Shown: positions 1 to 11,762, numbered from the stretch's first letter. The stretch: DNA of 64,000 nucleotides from Adiantum capillus-veneris (GCA_014529385.2 JABFUD020000347.1:1-64000), one strand, 5' to 3'. The notes: generated by a model from the sequence alone, not told the origin. Made by a program: numbers and translations.

Positions 1-10
1 AAATTTCAAT

Positions 11-68
11 CCACATTGCATTACATTACATTGCATCAACATAGCATAGCATTACATTGCATCATCAT
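11..68. repeat. CATTA/GCATT-rich low-complexity tract
   Basis: Short words CATTGCAT, CATTACAT and CATAGCAT recur irregularly, ending in CATCATCAT. This looks like a degenerate microsatellite in the leader of F. No coding content. Confidence 0.6.
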
Positions 69-193
69 GGTGGAATTTCTACACAATTCTACACATATCT
101 AGATTCTAGGCAGGTTGAGAATACCACCTTGATTACCTTTCCGTTGAAGATCAATTGAATGGTCGAATGATCCAATCCTTCATAGCACATTAG

Positions 194-260
194 TAAATTA
201 GCAAAAATTAGTCAAATTAGCAAAAATTAGTCAAATTAGCAAAAATTAGTCAAATTAGCA
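194..260. repeat. 19-bp direct tandem repeat, about 3.5 copies
   Basis: The unit CAAATTAGCAAAAATTAGT is repeated head to tail at 194-212 (first base T), 213-231 and 232-250, followed by a partial copy. The copies are contiguous, with no spacers, so this is a simple tandem repeat and not a CRISPR-like array. Confidence 0.9.
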
Positions 261-444
261 AGGGGTTGGTGTGAAATTAGAGTTTGTAAACACACAATTG
301 ACAAGATATGGTAACACATTAGGGAATTATGAACACAATGCTTCATGCACACACATTCAAAATCCACAAACACATAAACACACAAGTGAAATTAGTGAGG
401 GAACGCATTCATTTATACCACAATTACACTAGCGTAGGCCATTG

Positions 445-462
445 TCCTCGGCAATGGAGCCA
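445..462 (-). promoter_or_regulatory. Primer-binding site of element F
   Basis: On the minus strand the sequence reads TGGCTCCATTGCCGAGGA and lies four bases after the LTR end. It differs at only a few positions from TGGCGCCGTTGCCGGGGA, the Athila-type site usually ascribed to tRNA-Asp. Its place fixes F as a minus-strand element whose 5' LTR is the copy at 467-1388. Confidence 0.75.
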
Positions 463-466
463 AATT

Positions 467-1388
467 TGAGGGTCCCATTGTTGCAATAGCTCCAATGACC
501 AGCAAAATTATCAATCGGGAGTGATGAGCTACCCGGCTAGGGCAGGGAAACACTCACACGGTTAGTGAGCTAATCGTGGCAACACAAATGGTTAACTCTA
601 CGAGGTGAGCTTCTCGGCCTATGGAGGAGCTAAGCCGCAATGAAGGGAAATCTCCATATCCACTTCTCTTCACCTCCAATCAACCCAATCACACACACAC
701 TACGATTGCAAGATGCACACAACACTAATCCTATCATGCAACACACTAATCGCAAGCACACACACCTAGATCTATCGAGCACCACATTCCAATCAAACCT
801 ACATGCACACACAAGCAAAAGAGGACAATCATGCAAGATTAGAGAGAGATTAACCACTAATTAGTTAAGATCTAGTTAATCTAAGCATCATAGGCAATCA
901 TAAGAAGTAAGAGAGAGGCATGGTGAGAGAGAATGGATCATTGATTTGTGTTAATCAAGTCTCATGAGAAAGGAGAAGCTCAAGAACTCCATAGCCACAC
1001 ACCTCAAGAGTTCTCACCAAAGAGTGCTCTCCACAAATGACTTGAGAACCCTAATTTCTTTTACACATTGTCTTATATACCTAGGATAAAAATATGCAAT
1101 GTCCGACTGCCCAAGGCCTTTAGGACTCACCACTTATTGAATCTGCAAACTAGGTACACAGTGAGTGACCTATTCTTTACAACTTGGAACTCCCATTGAG
1201 CCTGTAACACTTTAAAATATTACAATGGCTTGAAATAATTCGAGAATTTACAATACATGACCATTTTGGGAAAACTTGGAAAATGTGTAACTTCAATCTT
1301 TACTGCTTCTTCGTATTCATCCTCGATGTGCATTCGTACGTCTTCAATCTTTAGCAGCTTCTGTTAACTGACGTTGACTCAGTTAGCA
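467..1388 (-). mobile_element. 5' LTR of element F (same LTR family as element A)
   Basis: This 922-bp LTR starts TGCTAACTGAGTCAACG at 1388 and ends GGGACCCTCA at 467 on the minus strand. It is an inverted copy of the 3' LTR of element A at 21280-22149, and the two align along their length with scattered substitutions and small indels. A TATA-like box (TATATAAG, minus strand) lies at 1072-1079, equivalent to the one in the A LTR. The start abuts sequence that behaves as leader of element A, so F most likely inserted there. The alternative, a local inversion of A's own 5' LTR, cannot be excluded without the sequence to the left. Confidence 0.8.
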
Positions 1389-1807
1389 ACCCCATTGCAT
1401 GAGGATCTAGTAGTAGGGTAAGTAGGATCCGAGGTGGATTTCAGAACATTGCTCTCTCTGAAAGAATCAAGTGTGAGTTGTTATTGGAAGTTGAAAAATT
1501 TAGGTCTACGGCTAGAAATAGCACAAAAAGACTCAAAATCTACCCCATTTTTCAACTTCTTAACAAAGTTAGCATACCACTAGTTTTACCATGTTGTAAT
1601 AAGCCCACAAACCAAATTTGGTAAGATTTGGATCACTTGATTGAAAATTATGACCAAATTTGCAAAGTTAGTCCGTGGACAAAAAATTGATGACCATTTG
1701 ATAAAAAATTGTCCAAACTTGATGGATCTTGGCTAGTGACCGTAACTTGAGGTGCTTAACAGATCTATGTCAAAGTTGGGACAAAAATTTACAAAAATAT
1801 AGCTAGA

Positions 1808-1829
1808 GTAAATAATCACAATTATTTAC
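1808..1829. repeat. Element A palindrome, copy 1
   Basis: Perfect 9-bp inverted arms GTAAATAAT and ATTATTTAC around a 4-base centre CACA. Non-coding leader. Confidence 0.85.
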
Positions 1830-2090
1830 ATATGCTTCAAAACTTGAAATTTTTGCACATTTGAGTATACCATAAGGTCAAGCATATCAAGTAGACCTCA
1901 CAAATCAATTTTGGTGAAATTTGGATCACAAAAGTGAGACTTAAGCTAGATTCTTGAAATCAGAGTCCGCGGACACAAAACCGTTGGTAAACTTGATCAG
2001 ATTTTGTCCAAACTTGTTTAAACTTGTCCAAGGACTGTAGAAGGTTTTATACTTGCCAAACCAAGCTAGAAAGTGTAAAAAACTAACAAA

Positions 2091-2111
2091 GTAAATAATG
2101 TGATTATTTAC
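2091..2111. repeat. Element A palindrome, copy 2
   Basis: The same 9-bp arms as copy 1 around a 3-base centre GTG. It lies 380 bases before the leader splice-donor-like site. Confidence 0.85.
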
Positions 2112-2480
2112 TACTGCTACCCAGGGACATAATTTTTGACTTTTGAACTTGTAAAGTGTTAGACCAACATAATACAAAGCCACCAGGAAATTTTGGGTTC
2201 AATCGGATCCAAATTGGCACATGTTCACTCAGTTTCCAGGTTGCAAATTAATCCTTTGATTTTTTGCTGAAGTCGAATCTGAAAGTCAGTTTGACTCCCA
2301 TAGCTCGATTTGACATGATACACATAGACCAATCACGAGAGCTAGCAAAAAATCTACTGTATTTATAGAAGAATAGCTAACTTGATCAAACTTGTACAGG
2401 AATAAGGTTGCAGACGAGGAATCGGCAATTCAGTAGAGGTTGCAGTCAAGGTCAAGGGGAAATTGACGACATGTCAATTC

Positions 2481-2490
2481 AAAGGTAAGT
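2481..2490 (+). promoter_or_regulatory. Splice-donor-like site in leader of A
   Basis: AAAG/GTAAGT matches the plant 5' splice-site consensus closely (exon end 2484). Element B has CCAG/GTAAGA at the equivalent place before gag. The matched position suggests use, but only transcripts could show it. Confidence 0.4.
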
Positions 2491-2615
2491 ACTCTATCCA
2501 GAGCTTCATAAGTCTATATGAACCTTAGATTTGTTCGTGTACTAGGAAATCAAGGTAGACTCGGCGAAACCTCAGTAGAGTATCCATCGAAGAAAGCGTG
2601 AATTAAGGAGATTCC

Positions 2616-3451
2616 TTGCACACAATTCTTGAAGAAGTCTCAGACACTTTTTCAGATTCAACATCTAAAATTTCTTCCTACTCGACTCACTCGAAAACCG
2701 GAACGACAATGCGCTATAAGAATATACTCTCTTTTTATAGGACTAACCGCCATGGAGCCCAGGTTTACTTGGACCCTAACGAGGAGTATGCTATTCGCAT
2801 CGATGACCATGGTATTGAGTTCGAAGAAGAGATTAGGGCAAACAAACAAGGAAAAATGTGGATAGAAATGGAACTCAGTATGTACAAGTCGAAAACCTTG
2901 ATGTGGTAGACAAATGGGGGTTAGAAGTAAACACCATATTCCCAGATATGTCATCAAAAGAAAGACCACCAACTGTAGAATTCAAGGGACACAATCAAGT
3001 AGATTTGAAGCCTTTCAAACGGCTTAATACGGATAATCCTAGGATCGGAGTCTATTGTTGGGAGGATAGAAACATAAAAGATCCTCTATGGACTTTGCAT
3101 GCCAAGTCAGGACAATCAATGGCGATGAAGATCATTTATATCTTCAAGATCAAAGATAAGGGATCAACATACCTACCAACCTACCTGTTTAGGGATTGTT
3201 ATAACAACAACTTTGTTATGATGACTCCTGAGGAGGTAGAGCAAACCAAATACCAAGGGTATTCCATAAGGGATTGGATATTGGGACAAGGACCAAAAAC
3301 AATTCCAAGAGATAAAAACCGTGAGAGATCATCTGAGAGTAATGTTAAGAAACTAGAAACCACCTCATCACGTAGAAAACCGGGTGACACTAAGGCCAGT
3401 CCAGGGCTACATGAGTCACTATTTCCAACAGATTGGTTTGAAGGACTCTGA
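2616..3451 (+). pseudogene. Gag N-terminal region of element A (broken)
   Basis: Two overlapping frames (2616-2909 and 2858-3451) together cover a Gag N-terminal region, so there is a frameshift near 2860-2900. It aligns with 26680-27190 of element B, sharing a pattern of D-x2-G-x2-Y followed by a VVDKWGL block (VDKWGL in B) and a later NTDN-containing strand. The D-x2-G-x2-Y module is also repeated in ORF4 of this element. The C-terminal part (about 3300-3430) is polar and basic. No known domain is recognised in this part; by position it would be a matrix-like region of the capsid precursor. Confidence 0.6.
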
Positions 3452-4830
3452 ACAGGACCAACTGCCAGGAGACCGGGAGTTGAACCAAATAGACGCGTCA
3501 AACCAACTGATTTTTAGAAATGGGTCAGAAAATACAGTGGATCAGGGGATCCATACGACCACTTAGCAAGCTTTAAGCAAGTGCTAAGAGCGAAACGCAT
3601 ATTCAATTTTCATACTCAATTTGAGGGGTTTGGAATGATATTAGAAGGAAAAGCATTGACATGGTTCCAAAACTTCCACCAAGGTCAATCAAGGACTTGA
3701 ACACATTAACTCAAGGATTTGTAGCTGCTTGTTCCAAAACGGGGATCAAACATAATACGGTAGCTGAAATCTACATCTTTAAACAGAAACATGGTGAGTC
3801 TGTTAGGGATTATGCAACCTGAATGAAACAATACAATGCAAGATACCCAGGGCTAGAGATACCTGTAGAAGAACGACTCGTATCTTTGTTTCTAGAGGGA
3901 CTGCTAAACAATGAACTTCATGCTATACTCTATAGTAAAAAGCATGCAACCCAAGAAGAGTGTGTATCAGATGCTATTGACTTAGGAGACAATTGTGATA
4001 TTTTTAACGAAGAAAATGTCCCTAAGGATAACCAAAGCGAGAAAACAACATCCACTAAACCAATACAAGTGGGAATGGCTACTGCAGCACCACTTTTAGC
4101 CATAGAAGATATGCTCAAAAGGATGAACGACATGATGAACAACATGCAAAAAGCACCTATGAGGGGACCAGGACAAGGGATACCTCAACAGAGACAACCA
4201 ATTAGGAAACAAAAATGGTGCACAATTGAGGGTAAATTGACCAACCATGAGACCCACGAGTGCTTCTTCAAACCAAAGTATGATGGAAATGTTTAGTACG
4301 TGCCTATGAGGCCACAAGGACAATCCATGTACAGATATTAGCCTAATATGGCCCAAGCTCGCCCAAGCTCAAAGACCACCAATGGGTATGGAAAGACCTC
4401 AACCTGTGTTGGGACAACAACTTCGTACCCAGGACATAATGCAGTGTGTGTAAAGTACATGTACTCCAAAGGAGTTATAGATGAACAAGCATTAGTGCCT
4501 GTTACACCCTATGCTGAGCCTAGTCTATCTACAGTAATGGTAGAAGGAGATTGGTATAATTCATATCCACCACCAATGGAAGAAACCGTGACTTCTGCTC
4601 CACCAAAGCTCGCACCAATGTATTATGTAGCTAATCAAGGTGTCAAACCTTCCATGGTAAGACCCATGATTAAGCCAAGAACAAGAAACTGTCTCAAATG
4701 TGGTGCTGATGATCATTGGAAAAATGAATGTCTAGAGCCTGACAAAAACCTCAAGCCAGTAAAGCCTATTGCATACAATGTTGCAAAAAGGGAGGAAACT
4801 TTTTGGAAGATTGTCTTAAAAATACTCTAA
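3452..4830 (+). pseudogene. gag: Gag capsid and nucleocapsid of element A (broken)
   Basis: Pieces of a plant retrotransposon Gag capsid domain are spread over several frames. The best runs are 3700-4296, with KTGIKHNTVAEIY and an ERLVSLFLEGL block, and 4348-4830, which ends with a CCHC zinc knuckle (C-x2-C-x4-H-x4-C, reading CLKCGADDHWKNEC) near 4690-4731. Between them is a short Cys/His motif, WCTIEGKLTNHETHEC, matched in B. A stop after residues VRDYAT (3821) and others break the chain. The role in an intact element is RNA packaging and particle assembly in the cytoplasm. The domain identity is secure; the exact boundaries are not. Confidence 0.8.
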
Positions 4831-5909
4831 ACAAGGGTAAAATAGTAGTAAATGTAGTCCAAGTGATACCTAGTAGCTCATCAGAGAGTGAACCAATTGT
4901 TCCAATCAAGGTAATCACTAGAGTCCAGGCCAAGAAAAAGAAACATAACTCCTATGATGATTCGGAAAATACAAAAATTTCACAACAAGTTGAAATTGAG
5001 GAGAAAGGGAAAAAGCTATTCTAGGAAAAGTTGAAAGAAACTGGAAGTGAATCAAGGAAACAACCGTGAAATCTGGAGGATCCATTCTGGTTGATAAATT
5101 TTTTGAACCTATTAATGCCACCTTGGAAGCCTACCAAGCAGGACTTAAAGAAGGCCAAAACATGGAAATACTATCCTTCTCTAGACATGGAAGCAACTAA
5201 GCTGGTAGCTTATCAAAATTTGGTAAGAATCACACAAGAAATGTTAGCAAAACAAAAACCCAAGTTTGAAAGTATCGCAAAACCTGAGGAGATTGTGGTA
5301 AGAGAAACAAAAGAAAAATATGATGTGGTGGCAGAACCCCACCTTGAAACAAAAGAACTAGAACTTATAGTGCCGGACAACGAAGATTCTTAGATGGAAT
5401 TCCATTCGTAGAGGAAGACTGGCCAGGACACTTATGGAAAAAGGTTAGAGAGATCAATGATGGGAGCCTAACTCTAAAGTCAACTCCTATAGAGGAAGTC
5501 TGGTTGGATAACCTACCTTCTGATATGAATATGGATGTACAATCCTTGTACGGGTTTGCTGATCTGAAGCTTTAGAAATGCCGAAACCATTGACCTTGAA
5601 AACATTACCTTCTTACTTGGGAGATAATGAAGATGAATCCATCGTGTGTAAGACCACTCAAGTAAAACAAGCTAAACAGAACCTAGAAGTAGACAACATT
5701 CATTCAATCATGTCTACACCCATCCAATGCACTCTTACCTTGGGATAACTGTTAAAACTCAGACCATACTTATGGAATGATCTACAGGAAACCCTAGAGA
5801 AGGTGGGGATACCGGGGCTAATCTCAAAAAATTTGGGAAAATTAAAAAAAGAAATGGACAACAAAGAGATTGAATTTGTTCCCATGAACAAAGAAACACC
5901 ACCTTTCCA
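4831..5909 (+). pseudogene. Gag-protease linker of element A (broken)
   Basis: Low-complexity charged sequence in pieces (to 5024; 5091-5393; then about 5400-5740). It matches the same interval of B: a VIPSSSS...SE segment followed by ITRVQAKKKK, against VIPSASS...SE and ITRAQAKD in B, and an EPINATLEAYQAGLK run against EPLHALLQAYEARLK in B. No catalytic motif. It likely connects nucleocapsid to protease in the polyprotein. Confidence 0.55.
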
Positions 5910-6188
5910 TTGAAATATAATGACATTAATACCATGGAAATATTGGATAGTGGAGCAGGCATAGCCATAGCCATGAAAGTAGTATGGGAATCCTGGGGAC
6001 AACCAGCCATTAGACAAACTCGAATGAAATTGCAATTGGCTGACGGACACATTGAGAGACTATTAGGGCTTCTTGAAAAGGTGATAGTCAATTCCTGTGG
6101 AATTGAATATCAACATACTTTTGCCATAGTAGACTTTGGAAAAAAGCTCAGTTATGAAATCATATTGGGAAGACCTTTCATGCGATAG
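5910..6188 (+). pseudogene. Retropepsin-like aspartic protease 1 of element A
   Basis: A 92-residue open stretch with the retropepsin signature: ILDSGAGIAIAM supplies the catalytic Asp in D-S-G (codon near 5950), a LADGH flap-side segment follows, and IILGRPFMR is the conserved C-terminal strand. The family is a homodimer that cleaves the Gag-Pol polyprotein. The frame stops directly after the RPFMR block and resumes downstream, so the parent polyprotein is broken. B carries the equivalent at 30302-30594. Confidence 0.85.
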
Positions 6189-7289
6189 GTATAGCTTATC
6201 CAAGATTGGGAAAACAATTATCTGTACTTGAAGCAAGTGGGATCTATAAAAAGAGTAAATCTAAAAGATCACTCTTATAGAGATGCCTTGAAAACACTCA
6301 TACAAGAGTTTGATTCAGTTAAACAAAGACACTCCTATTTGGGTGTGTGGAGCTTCAAAAAATGGAAGTTTAAAATGAGAAGAATGTATCCTAGAAAGGG
6401 ACTGCATAGATGAATTGTATGTACTTGAATCCTTTCCAGAGCATTTTTTTGAGGCATTCGAGTGGACTCAAATTTTAGCAACAATGGATGTATGTGTGAA
6501 TACGTCTTTGCCTACTCAATTTTGCAATGAGGATGGCTATGACATAATTCCCATCCAAATGATTTCAACCCTCAACATTGAAGACAAAGATGAGGAACCC
6601 AAGGACTTGAAGCTCAACAAGTCTTTTCAGACCTCTACTACGATGCAACAGATGAGTTAGATGAACACTCAGCTACCTCAGAAGGTTCCGGGTCAGAGAA
6701 AGAACATGTGAGAGCTAAGCTACTCTTGAAAGGAGGGGAGGAAAATATTTTTACTTTCCCAACCAGAAATCTAAAAGACTAAAAATTTATAAACGAAAAA
6801 GAGACACCAAAAACGTGAACTCACGATCTATGCCATCAGTCTCCAGTAGAACAAATTTCTGATGCAGATAGATGCAAATGATTGTGTCAAGGACAAAATT
6901 ACTGGCAGATATCCTTTAAACAAAAATTCAGAAATGTCTAAAACATCAAAAAAAACAAGGAAGGATACTCAAGAAAACCTCCAGGATAAGAAACCACTCA
7001 TGATCCGAGTTGAGAGGAAAAAGAAATATCAAGAGTTGAAAAAAACTCTAAAGGAGATATATACGACTGAAAGGAAACCACGGAAAAGGATGGTAAGGAT
7101 GTAATGAGTGTTCCATCCCATTACAAAAAGTATACTTTCCAAGATCAAAAAATCATAGTCAAACAACCTGTTAGGGAACTACGTAAACAGGGTGAGTCCT
7201 ACGAAGGGCCTGAAAACGCTAAAAAGATAGACCTGGCTGAACCACGAAAAGAGCTTAGACCTGCTTACATTGCGAATGACCTAACATAG
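6189..7289 (+). pseudogene. Protease-RT linker of element A (broken)
   Basis: Several short frames (6228-6413, 6415-6660, 6862-7104, 7104-7289) match the interval 30595-31768 of B in order: an FEWTQIL block, an acidic stretch, a Lys-rich segment, and HYKKYTFQDQKIIVKQPVREL. These are linker sequences of the polyprotein without a catalytic motif. Frame changes and stops separate them. Confidence 0.6.
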
Positions 7290-8130
7290 AAAGAAGAAGA
7301 TCTTTTTCTAAGCTTGCTAAAAGAATACCGAGATATCTTCGCTTGGTCTTACAAGGATCTCAAGAGTGTGGATCCTCAAATCTGTCAATATACCATACCC
7401 ATGAGAGATGATGCAAAACCATGTAGACAAAGGCCATACACGTATAATGAAACATATCAGGAAGATAAAAGAAGAGATTTAAAAACTAAAGGAAGCCGAA
7501 CTCATTTATGAAATTGAACACACAGATTGGGTGTCTCCAATTGCGATAGTACCCAAGAAAAATGAAAAATTATGAGTGTGTGTTAATCCCAAAAAGGTGA
7601 ATGCAGCTACCATTAGAGACAACTTTCCTCTTCCAATCACTGGGAATGTTTTAGAATGAGTTGCAAGGAAAGAGGTTTACAGCTTCTTAGATGGATTTTC
7701 AGGATACAATCTACTTTTGGTTGACTCAAAAGATTAGCATAAAACTGCTTTTGCAATAGAATGGGGTATTTTTGCCTATCGGGTTATGCCGTTTGGGTTA
7801 ACTAATGCTCCAGCCACATTTCAACGGTTGATAAGCCATGCTTTTAAAGAATATCTTAGGAAATTCCTAGAAATATATATGGATGATCTATGCGTACATT
7901 CATCAATCTAGGTTGATCATTTTGAACACCTCAAAAAGGTATTCGAAAAATGTAGACTTTATCGGATTTGCTTAAATCCTGAAAAGTGCACATTCATGGG
8001 TAGACATGGAAACATTCTTGGACACATAGTGTCTAAAAATGGCATAGCTAGTAACATTGAAAAAATTCATGTCATTGCTGATTTGCGTAGACCAACACAA
8101 GGGAGTATAAGCCTTCATGCTGACGGTTCC
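7290..8130 (+). pseudogene. Reverse transcriptase of element A (many stops)
   Basis: RNA-dependent DNA polymerase remnant. It starts with LLKEYRDIFAWSYKDLK (7314 on), then after a frameshift near 7480 reads HTDWVSPIAIVPKKN, YSFLDGFSGYN, FAYRVMPFGLTNAPATFQR and the active-site YMDD at about 7878-7889. At least four in-frame stops lie between 7570 and 7910. The order and spacing are those of Ty3/gypsy RT. It cannot make an active enzyme as it stands. The RT of B is its closest relative here. Confidence 0.9.
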
Positions 8131-8135
8131 TCTAC

Positions 8136-8640
8136 ATGTATGCTATAATTGAAAAACCGATGTATACCTTGATTACACACTTTGAGTGGACTGAGGCATG
8201 TGAAGAATCCTTCATGAAGCTTAAGCAAGCTCTCACCTCAGCTCCAATATTGAAAGCACCAGATTGGAATAAGATATTCCACATACATGTAGATGCTTCC
8301 AATTTTGCTATCAGTTGTATACTAGCTCATCCAGGAGACTGGAAAATTGACTTTCCTATTTCTTATGCTAGCCGACAGTTGAACATGGTGGAAAATAACT
8401 ACACCACCATCGGAAGGAAAGGATAATGAATGATCTATCCCATTAAAAAGTATAGGCATTACCTATTAGCCAACAAGTTTGTGTTCTTTGTAGACCACCA
8501 AGCTTTGTTGTACTTGGTCAACAAGCCATGCAACACAGGAAGAATAGTGAGGTGGTTCATCATTCTTCTGGAATTTGATTTCACTGTGGTTGTAAAAAAG
8601 GCCACTATCAATGAGTAGATCATTTGTCAAGGACTGTTTC
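8136..8640 (+). pseudogene. RNase H of element A (broken)
   Basis: Gypsy-type RNase H in two frames: 8136-8426, with FEWTEACEESFMKLK (the tether to RT) and IFHIHVDASN (first catalytic Asp), and 8430-8618, with KKYRHYLLANKFVFFVDHQAL (another catalytic Asp). A stop and a small shift fall at the ERE motif, which is intact as TTTERE in B but altered here. The enzyme would degrade the RNA template during reverse transcription. Confidence 0.85.
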
Positions 8641-10389
8641 AGGAGAATCACCTAAAGGGGTAGACTATGATCTACCAGATGCCTATTTATTCTCTGTGGA
8701 AATGATACCTCGATGGTCGAAAAACATGGTGTCATTGATGACAATAACTCAAGTGGATTCACAAATACCACTTTCTATTACAATTGGATTAATCGAGGAA
8801 TTGGCTATGTATCAATTACTAGCTCGTAGGCTATACAAAAGAAATCGAGATGGAATATTGCTCTTATGCATTAATCCTGAAGAAAAAAAAGTAGTACCTA
8901 AGTCAAGACATGTTACCATAGTAGGACTTCAATTTGCAAAAGACCAAACTATGCAACAAATTTTGAGACTTGGAGTATTTTGGCGGACTATGAGGAGTGA
9001 TGTTTTATCTTTTGTAAATAATTGTCTTCAATATAAAAAACAAACACCCATACCTCATGTAACATTGTTTCAAATGTCACATGTTCCTAAGTGGAGTAAC
9101 TATCTATTTACTTACTTATCAAACCGAACATTTCCTGACGATATGAGTAAATGCCATAAAAGAGAAATTGAAACTGAAGAAAGAGACTATGCTCTTATTG
9201 GGAACCAATTGTATCGGAGAGGTAAAGATCAGCATTTGCGTCTTTGTGCAAATGAAGACGAGTATGTTCCGATTATTGAACAAGCACATGCTGCATTAGA
9301 TGGAGGTCACTTTTCTGGTGAGACCACTGCAAGAGAAATCTTGATGGTAGGCATATGGTGGCCAACACCTTTTGCAGATGCTAAAGAATATGTTCGAAGG
9401 TGTGATGCTTGTCAACGAGCAAAAATGCCAACACGTGTAGGTAGCATGCCCTTAAGACCAATGATGGGGGCTAGAGCTTTCACAAAATGGGGCATAGATT
9501 TTGTTGGGCCAATATAGCCACATGCTTATAGAACCCAATCTCAATATATCATTGTAGCTATGGACTATTTGACCAAGTGGACTGAGACTAAAGCAACTTA
9601 AAAGAATGATTCCAGAAGCACTATTGCAATCTTAAATGATTATGTATTCACGTGATATAGACTGCCAATAAAAATTGTTAGTGATTGGGGAACTCATTTC
9701 CTTAATGAAGTAATTGATTATTTGATTAATGAGTTTATGGTCATCCATAATAAATCAGCTCCCTATCAGCCACAAGCAAATGGACAAGCTGAGCATAGAA
9801 ACAAAATTCTTAGCTTGGTGGTGACTAAAGTGGTTAGTTCAGGAAGGACAAATTGGCAAATGAATCTCCATGCTGCTCTATGGGCTTATCGAGTTTCATT
9901 CAAAACAGCTTTAAATGCTACACCCTTTAACCTTGTTTATGGTCTTGGGGCCATAGTACCAATAGAATTTCTATTGTCGACATTAAGGGTAGCACGAAAT
10001 CTAGAGTGGGCTGGACATGAATTGTTAGAAAGACTTGAAGATTTGGAAAAGCTAGATGAGCAAAGGCTAACTGCTGTACCTCACATCTATGCACAAAAGC
10101 GAAAACAAAAATAATTTTTTGATTCCCACTTAATAAAAAAATCTTCAGGAAAGGGGAATTAGTTTTAGTCTATTTCCTTAAGCGACACATTCCCAAGTTT
10201 AAGAAAAAGGGAAACGGACCGTTTATCATTGAAGATGTATCTCCAAGTGGACCTGTAAAATTGTCCACCATAGATGGCGAAAAAATGGCTAATTGGATTA
10301 GTGGATGTCGTTTAAAGAAATACAATTTGCCGCTAACCAATGAATTGCTGAAAAGAATGCATGCAGCTAAACAAAGGAATATTAAATGA
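8624..10389 (+). pseudogene. Integrase region of element A with duplicated zinc-binding domain
   Basis: An 8624-9517 frame (297 residues) holds two zinc-binding-like segments in tandem. Residues 63-148 are a decayed copy (one His and one Cys retained) and residues 187-270 an intact HHCC copy (H222, H229, C260, C263). The core then begins with WGIDFVGPI, followed by a stop at 9517. The core continues with SDWGTHF (second Asp), and 9722-10114 gives NGQAEH with the catalytic Glu. The GPY/F-type C-terminal domain, NGPFIIEDVSPSG then NWISGCRLKKYNLPL, lies in another frame at about 10210-10389. No chromodomain follows. Integrase would join cDNA ends to host DNA in the nucleus. Confidence 0.85.
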
Positions 10390-10478
10390 TAGCAGGTTAT
10401 TGATGAAGCCCAAGGCTTCGGGTACTCAAACAGAAAGCTGCTCTTAGGAATCAACAGATATCGATTCCCACCAACACT

Positions 10479-11123
10479 TTGGAAATAGATGACCGACAAT
10501 GGAAATTACCTAAAGATATAGTTTCAACAGATGATGACTGGTTAGATAGAATGGACCTGCGCATCAAAGTACAACTTAACAATCATAGCACCAATGCTTT
10601 GGTCAACATAGGAGCTAGAGTAAACGCAGTCAGTTATTCCACGTACAAGAAGGCAACAAGTCAAGCATTGGCAGCAGGAATAGCGACAATCAAAGGATGC
10701 AACAAGAACCCAACCCCAACATTGGGAGTAGTCAACTCGAGGGTGATAGTACATGGATGTTCATGTCCTCACTAGTTTGTATGCTTACGAGATGAACACA
10801 TGAATGAGATGATGGTTCTTGGAATTCCCTTGATGCGGACATACAAAGCAGTACCAGATTGGGATACAAATCAGCTCAATCTATCACCTAAAGGTGGGAA
10901 ACTCATTGTTCCAATTGCACCAAGCAAGGAGGAATGGAAAGGAAGCAATCAACAGACCAAACCACGAAGTAATCAATCTTCTCCATCCCCTCGACAAGCA
11001 AATGCTACAAGTAGCATGCAAGGAGTCAGGCAAATTTGGGTACAAAAGCATAGCTTAAGGATAAAACAATTCAAACCTAATAATGCCCTTATAATTCATC
11101 ATCAAGGAAGAATTCACTTATAA
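10479..11123 (+). pseudogene. Second retropepsin-like domain of element A, after integrase
   Basis: Two frames (10479-10775 and 10800-11123) hold a second aspartic-protease-like fold. It has LRIKVQLNNHSTNALVNIGA followed by RVNAV, where NIGA replaces the D-T-G-A seen in B (catalytic Asp lost here), then LGIPLMRTY as the counterpart of the LGRPW strand. A stop interrupts after CSCPH (10774). The tail contains VRQIWVQKH. Presence after integrase, outside the usual place, is unusual. In A it is clearly inactive; B retains the Asp. Confidence 0.7.
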
Positions 11124-11762
11124 TATCTTTCTGATGAGTGTAAATAGTGTATATCCTATCAGAAAATCATCAAAAAATAGTTCTTTTTGGGTATTTTTCA
11201 TCATTTTTATTGATAATGAGACTTAAAAATAGAAAAATCCAACAAAAAACAATAAAGCTGTGTTTTTCAATGGATTTTCATAATTATTGGATTTTCACTT
11301 TACTTTTTTAGAGCATTTGATTATTTTCTTTGATTTTTTCAATAAACAAGTCAAAAATTAATAATAAATAGTAAGAAAACTCAGATGGAAAAATGGAAGA
11401 CATGATGGTGATCAGAAAGACAAGGTGGACAAGCATAAAAATTTTCAATGAAATGAGAAGATGGAAGCGAGAAGCCTAAATTAGGCGGTCAGACCTACTT
11501 TTGTGAAATTCTTGCAGAATGAGCTATAGGAATCCGATCAGGGAAATTTTTGAGTCTAGCATAGATTTCATGCGCGTAGTAGGACTAATGAGGGAATCTG
11601 GGGAAAATTGGTTCGGGAAGTCCGGGTATAGATATCCAAGGTAGGCTAAAACCACCTCATTTCCACTTGTGGCCTTTGGAGAGAGAGCTTTTCGACCTCT
11701 TTCGCGCATCTTTTCCGGAGTCTACAGTTGCCCGTTTTCAGTGCCATCTCACCCGAGACATG

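Larger units (their letters stand above)
1..444 (-). mobile_element. Leader region of element F, running off the window
   Basis: Read on the minus strand, this sequence follows the primer-binding site of element F and would be its untranslated leader. No reading frame with recognisable protein is present. It holds two low-complexity patches (about 11-68, CATT/GCAT-rich, and 194-260, a 19-bp tandem repeat). The rest of F must lie to the left of the window. That the element continues there is inferred from LTR and primer-site polarity. Confidence 0.6.
1389..2615 (+). other. Leader of element A, non-coding
   Basis: AT-rich sequence with no recognisable protein. It carries two interrupted palindromes (1808-1829 and 2091-2111) of the kind also found upstream of ORF3, and a splice-donor-like AAAG/GTAAGT at 2484/2485, 130 bases before the gag reading frame. 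Confidence 0.55.

Noticed and set aside
194..260. CRISPR-like direct repeats
   Set aside because: The 19-bp units are contiguous without spacers, in plant retroelement DNA.
630..857. Conserved 75-residue Cys-rich frame in the F LTR, also at 21761-21997 in the A LTR
   Set aside because: The similarity follows from the shared LTR. The C-terminal parts diverge by frameshift, and there is no start context or sign of protein-level conservation.
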